The notes below the pieces were generated by a model, which did no database searches, was not told the origin of the DNA, and saw nothing but the letters and a program-made list of their open reading frames with translations. Positions 61,970-64,000 of a stretch of DNA of 64,000 nt are shown here, piece by piece (within the stretch, counting starts at the first letter, position 1; every line of letters starts with the position of its first letter). This DNA comes from Olleya aquimaris. Its GTDB lineage: Bacteria > Bacteroidota > Bacteroidia > Flavobacteriales > Flavobacteriaceae. Both the position numbers and the translations under genes were made by a program. Where the stretch lies: NCBI RefSeq assembly GCF_003259525.1, contig NZ_QLLO01000001.1, positions 186,001 through 250,000 on the forward strand, written 5' to 3'.

Positions 61970-62438
61970 TATCCTATTAGTTTTATTGACAGTACTAGTT
62001 ACATCTTGTGACTCAAAAGCAGTTTTTGACGAGTATAAAAGTGTATCTACAGCTTGGAATAAAGAAGATATTGTAAGCTTTAATATTAATGCGCCAGACT
62101 CGATTAAACCTTATAATTTGTTTGTAAATATTAGAAATACAAATGCTTATAAGTTTAGTAATTTATACTTAATAGTAGAAATGAATTTCCCTCACGGAAA
62201 GACATTAACAGATACTTTAGAGTATGAAATGACTAAAAAAAATGGCGAATGGTTAGGCGAAGGGTTAACTGCTGTTAAAGAAAATAAGTTGTGGTACAAA
62301 GAAGGTGTTGTTTTTAACGAAAGTGGTACTTACACTGTTAATATACAGCACGCTATGCGTAATAATGGAGAGGTTAATGGTGTTGTAAACTTAGAAGGTA
62401 TTACAGATGTAGGTTTTAGAGTAGAAAAAATAGAATAA
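61956..62438 (+). CDS. gldH: gliding motility lipoprotein GldH
   Basis: A 160-residue lipoprotein with signal ending LTVLVTSC (Cys at about residue 18). The mature part has AVFDEYKSVSTAWNKEDIVS, FVNIRNTNAYKFSNLYLIVE, and a C-terminal NIQHAMRNNGEVNGVVNLEG stretch, which I recognise as GldH. GldH is required for gliding in Flavobacterium, with SprE at 34176 giving independent support for the gliding/T9SS machinery. It overlaps ricT and is followed 11 bases later by a penicillin-binding protein gene. Confidence 0.92.
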   Translation: MRASNILLVLLTVLVTSCDSKAVFDEYKSVSTAWNKEDIVSFNINAPDSIKPYNLFVNIRNTNAYKFSNLYLIVEMNFPHGKTLTDTLEYEMTKKNGEWLGEGLTAVKENKLWYKEGVVFNESGTYTVNIQHAMRNNGEVNGVVNLEGITDVGFRVEKIE

Positions 62439-62449
62439 TAGTCTAACAT

Positions 62450-64000
62450 ATGGCAAAAACAAATAAATCAGAAGAGGCAGGCTTCGAAAAATATGTACGT
62501 TGGTTTTGGATGTTATTTTTAGGTGGATTACTTTCAATAGTACTTCTATTTTTATTAGCATCTTGGGGAGTTTTGGGTGAAATGCCTGATCACACGCAAT
62601 TAGAAAACCCTAAAACTAATTTAGCTACTGAAATTATTTCTTCAGACGGAGAAACGCTAGGTAAATTTTATTTTAGAGATAATCGTACTCCTGTTAGTTA
62701 TGACGAGCTACCACAACATTTAGTTGATGCTTTAATAGCAACAGAAGATGTTAGATACTTAGAACACTCTGGTATTGATGGTCGTGGTACGTTGCGAGCA
62801 ATTTTAAAACCAGGAAGTGGAGGTGCTAGTACAATTACACAACAATTAGCAAAACAATTATTTACCAAAAGAGCCTCAAGTAATAAGGTAAAAAGAGTGT
62901 TGCAGAAATTTAAAGAATGGATTATTGCCATTCGTTTAGAGCGCCAATACACTAAAGAAGAAATTGTCGCTCAATATTTAAATATTGTAGATTTTGATAA
63001 TAATGCAGATGGAATACGATCGGCATCCAGAATCTATTTTGGAGGTAAAGAACCCAAAGAATTAAGTATAAAAGAGTCTGCAATGATTGTTGGAATGCTT
63101 AAAAATCCTTCATTATATAACCCATTAAAAGATAAAGGAGAACGAGCTGTAAAAACAAAAGCAAGAAGAAACGTAGTTTTTGCTCAAATGGCTAAGTATG
63201 GTTATATCACAGATAAAGAAAAAGATTCACTTCAAAAAACCGATTTAGGATTAAGATACACTCCAGACTCACACAGTTCTGGAACTGCTACTTATTTTAG
63301 AGAGTATTTAAGAGACTTTATGAAAAATTGGATAAACGATCCAAAAAATCGTAAGCCAGATGGTAGTAAATATAATATCAATAATGACGGTTTAAAAATC
63401 TACACAACTATAGACTCGCGTATGCAGCGATATGCAGAAGAAGCAGTTGCTAGACACATGCCAAGATTACAAGCTGAGTTTTTTCATCAAAACACTCCAG
63501 ACCGTAATCCAACCGCTCCTTTTTTAGGATTAACCAAAGAAGAGGAAGAGCAATTGATGTATAATGCTATGAGCAGAGGAGAACGTTGGAGAATATTAAA
63601 AAATGCAGGTAAAAGCGAAAAAGAAATTAGAGCTTCTTTTTACAAGCCAGCTAAAATGACAGTGTTTAAATGGGATAAAAACGGACAACCAAGTGAAGTA
63701 GACACTATTATGAAACCTATAGATTCTATGCGTTATTATAAGCATTTTCTGCATCCAGGAATGATGAGTATGGATCCACAAACAGGACATGTTAAAGCTT
63801 GGGTTGGTGGTATGAACTATAGAAGTTTCCAATATGATCACGTCAAACAAGGAAAACGCCAGGTTGGATCTACGTTTAAACCTTTTGTTTACGCAACTGC
63901 AATTAACCAATTGCACATGTCACCTTGTGATAAGTTACCACGTGCTCCAATAACTATTGAAGCCAATAAATATGGTAATCCAGAACCATGGTCTCCAAAA
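62450..64000 (+). CDS. class A penicillin-binding protein (PBP1A type), partial
   Basis: The gene starts at the ATG at 62450 and is open to the window end (517 codons). It has a short cytoplasmic part and membrane helix (about residues 16-42), the GT51 transglycosylase domain with ATEDVRYLEHSGID, GGASTITQQLAKQLF and GGKEPKELSIKESAMIVGML, and the start of the transpeptidase domain with the active-site Ser-x-x-Lys in QVGSTFKPFVYAT near residue 473. The transpeptidase C-terminus lies beyond the window. It builds peptidoglycan and probably shares a transcript with ricT and gldH. Confidence 0.95.
   Translation, partial: MAKTNKSEEAGFEKYVRWFWMLFLGGLLSIVLLFLLASWGVLGEMPDHTQLENPKTNLATEIISSDGETLGKFYFRDNRTPVSYDELPQHLVDALIATEDVRYLEHSGIDGRGTLRAILKPGSGGASTITQQLAKQLFTKRASSNKVKRVLQKFKEWIIAIRLERQYTKEEIVAQYLNIVDFDNNADGIRSASRIYFGGKEPKELSIKESAMIVGMLKNPSLYNPLKDKGERAVKTKARRNVVFAQMAKYGYITDKEKDSLQKTDLGLRYTPDSHSSGTATYFREYLRDFMKNWINDPKNRKPDGSKYNINNDGLKIYTTIDSRMQRYAEEAVARHMPRLQAEFFHQNTPDRNPTAPFLGLTKEEEEQLMYNAMSRGERWRILKNAGKSEKEIRASFYKPAKMTVFKWDKNGQPSEVDTIMKPIDSMRYYKHFLHPGMMSMDPQTGHVKAWVGGMNYRSFQYDHVKQGKRQVGSTFKPFVYATAINQLHMSPCDKLPRAPITIEANKYGNPEPWSPK

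Overview
The window is a 64 kb piece of an AT-rich chromosome from a member of the Bacteroidota, most likely a gliding, probably marine Flavobacteriaceae. The evidence is gene content and signals: the type IX secretion component SprE/PorW, the gliding lipoprotein GldH, a RicT (PSP1) protein, DUF4292, DUF5687, DUF4254 and HU-CCDC81/SPOR proteins, an F-type ATP synthase operon without beta and epsilon genes, frequent TTG starts, and promoters of the Bacteroidota TTG-N19-TAnnTTTG type. I cannot name the genus. I see no rRNA, tRNA, CRISPR array, transposase or phage gene.

Region 1 (1-24064, all + strand) is one long surface-polysaccharide locus. It starts inside a Wzz-like chain-length regulator. 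It encodes the dTDP-L-rhamnose pathway (rfbB, A, C, D) and a WbpP/WbpO-type pair for UDP-GalNAc and its uronic acid. Two DNRLRE-type lipoproteins follow, then a Wzx flippase, three Wzy/O-antigen-ligase-like membrane proteins and two GT2 glycosyltransferases. A cytidylyltransferase / deacetylase-like / LicD / phosphoesterase cassette probably adds a phosphoalditol or phosphocholine group. A PglC/PglE/PglF-like set makes and loads a 4-amino sugar, a Ugd/Uxs pair makes UDP-xylose, and there is a second, full-length phosphoglycosyltransferase. A CapK-like gene converges on its end.

Region 2 (25.4-37.7 kb) is housekeeping and envelope: purD, small membrane proteins, upp, DUF4254 plus a GT9 glycosyltransferase, a PaaE-like flavo-iron-sulfur reductase, a DUF5687/ABC exporter pair, sprE and a bactofilin. 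Region 3 (37.1-42.9 kb) is atpZ-atpB-atpE-atpF-atpH-atpA-atpG. Region 4 (43-55.3 kb) holds paired lipoproteins, a flippase, dut, a sugar nucleotidyltransferase, a TPR protein, DUF4292, an EnvC-like protein, a thioesterase, an HU/SPOR protein, dprA, a small membrane protein, trpS and plsC. Gaps at 42.9 kb and 45.5-47.1 kb carry degenerate dispersed repeats.

Region 5 (55.4-59.4 kb) is the most interesting. An operon encodes a lipoprotein, an ECF sigma factor, and a 506-residue protein. That protein has a short anti-sigma-like N-terminus, one inner-membrane helix, a roughly 200-residue Asn-rich linker and a C-terminal outer-membrane beta-barrel, so it looks able to span both membranes. A 30-bp sequence of ECF-promoter form (GCAACC-N15-CATCTA) lies in front of this operon. 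It recurs with one mismatch on the other side of recA, where it would drive a tiny transcript with a 30-codon lipoprotein-like ORF, a long hairpin and a strong terminator. This predicts an autoregulated envelope-stress circuit with a small RNA or micro-lipoprotein target. Region 6 (59.4-64 kb) has trhO, ricT, gldH and the start of a class A penicillin-binding protein cut by the window end.
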